Below, in pieces: positions 63,894 to 64,000 of a DNA stretch of 64,000 bases. The position numbers and the translations under genes were made by a program. This stretch comes from Acidimicrobiaceae bacterium (GTDB lineage Bacteria > Actinomycetota > Acidimicrobiia > Acidimicrobiales > RAAP-2). The notes beneath the pieces were generated by a model. It did not search any database. It was not told the DNA's origin and saw nothing but the letters and a program-made list of their open reading frames with translations. The first letter of the stretch is position 1, and every line of letters begins with the position of its first letter. The stretch spans positions 62,001 through 126,000 of the forward strand of contig PMOI01000017.1 in assembly GCA_003162475.1 (NCBI GenBank), written 5' to 3'.

Positions 63894-64000
63894 CTACCAG
63901 GACTTGGGTAACACGGCGGCGATGGCCTGGGCGATAAGCGCGTAACCGGCGTCGTTGGGGTGGTCATCTGGTCCGAACGGCGGCCCGTAACACTCCCACG
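63894..64000 (-). CDS. SGNH/GDSL hydrolase, C-terminal fragment
   Basis: The last 34 codons plus TAG of a gene that enters from the right edge. It reads 'PDDHPNDAGYALIAQAIAAV' and ends LPKSW. The D-x-H-P-N-x-x-G-Y block is block V of SGNH hydrolases, containing the catalytic Asp and His. Such enzymes are esterases or lipases, often secreted. Confidence 0.8.
   Translation of the reverse strand, partial: WECYGPPFGPDDHPNDAGYALIAQAIAAVLPKSW

Overview
This is a 64 kb stretch of a bacterial chromosome, very probably from an actinobacterium, and Acidimicrobiia-like by inference. The hints are frequent GTG and TTG starts, many 1-4 nt gene overlaps, an Rv1355c-type ThiF/nitroreductase protein, PadR plus ABC-2 exporter genes and a mycobacterial-type HicA-like small protein. 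No rRNA, tRNA or CRISPR array was seen, and species cannot be fixed from this sequence alone.

Layout. (1) 1-3.6 kb: type IV pilus fringe, with the tail of a PilT-like ATPase, a DUF429 protein, a GT87-like membrane protein and a prepilin peptidase. (2) 3.9-14.6 kb: a signalling block with an acyltransferase-like/E1/nitroreductase fusion, a GGDEF-EAL protein, a GGDEF protein with a novel-looking sensor domain, an OmpR-type regulator, a hybrid histidine kinase and a degenerate EAL protein. (3) 15-48.5 kb: a long surface-polysaccharide locus with galE, about eight glycosyltransferases, two paralogous flippases, GT-C-like membrane proteins, a PIG-L deacetylase, a LicD-like transferase, a GMC oxidoreductase, an epimerase and four paralogous secreted GH16-type proteins. 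(4) 48.9-54.9 kb: an HTH protein with an acidic Pro-Glu-Val repeat and lysine tail, a 1082-residue repetitive surface protein with an OmpA-like end, and a type IV pilin. (5) 54.9-56.3 kb: a gene-poor stretch holding a 513 bp inverted-repeat element. (6) 56.3-64 kb: PadR/ABC exporter operon, glycerate-metabolism genes split by a TnpB element, small conserved genes and the end of an SGNH hydrolase.

The most notable system is the three-gene minus-strand operon at 33.5-37.2 kb. It encodes a PEP-synthase-like kinase, a class I glutamine-amidotransferase-type hydrolase and a nucleotidyltransferase. Its families, lengths and order match the Campylobacter jejuni Cj1418-Cj1417-Cj1416 genes, which make cytidine diphosphoramidate, the donor for capsular O-methyl phosphoramidate. 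Here it lies inside an actinobacterial polysaccharide cluster with a LicD-like transferase nearby, suggesting phosphoramidate-decorated surface glycans.

A second notable structure is an intact tnpB gene bounded by 22 bp inverted repeats (21/22 matching) and 6 bp direct repeats. That organisation is not expected for IS200/IS605 elements.

The signalling block and the polysaccharide locus are linked by a shared sensor domain. It is fused to GGDEF in one protein (9204-10025) and to a membrane region in the other (21482-22432), which suggests c-di-GMP-related control of glycan assembly (inference).
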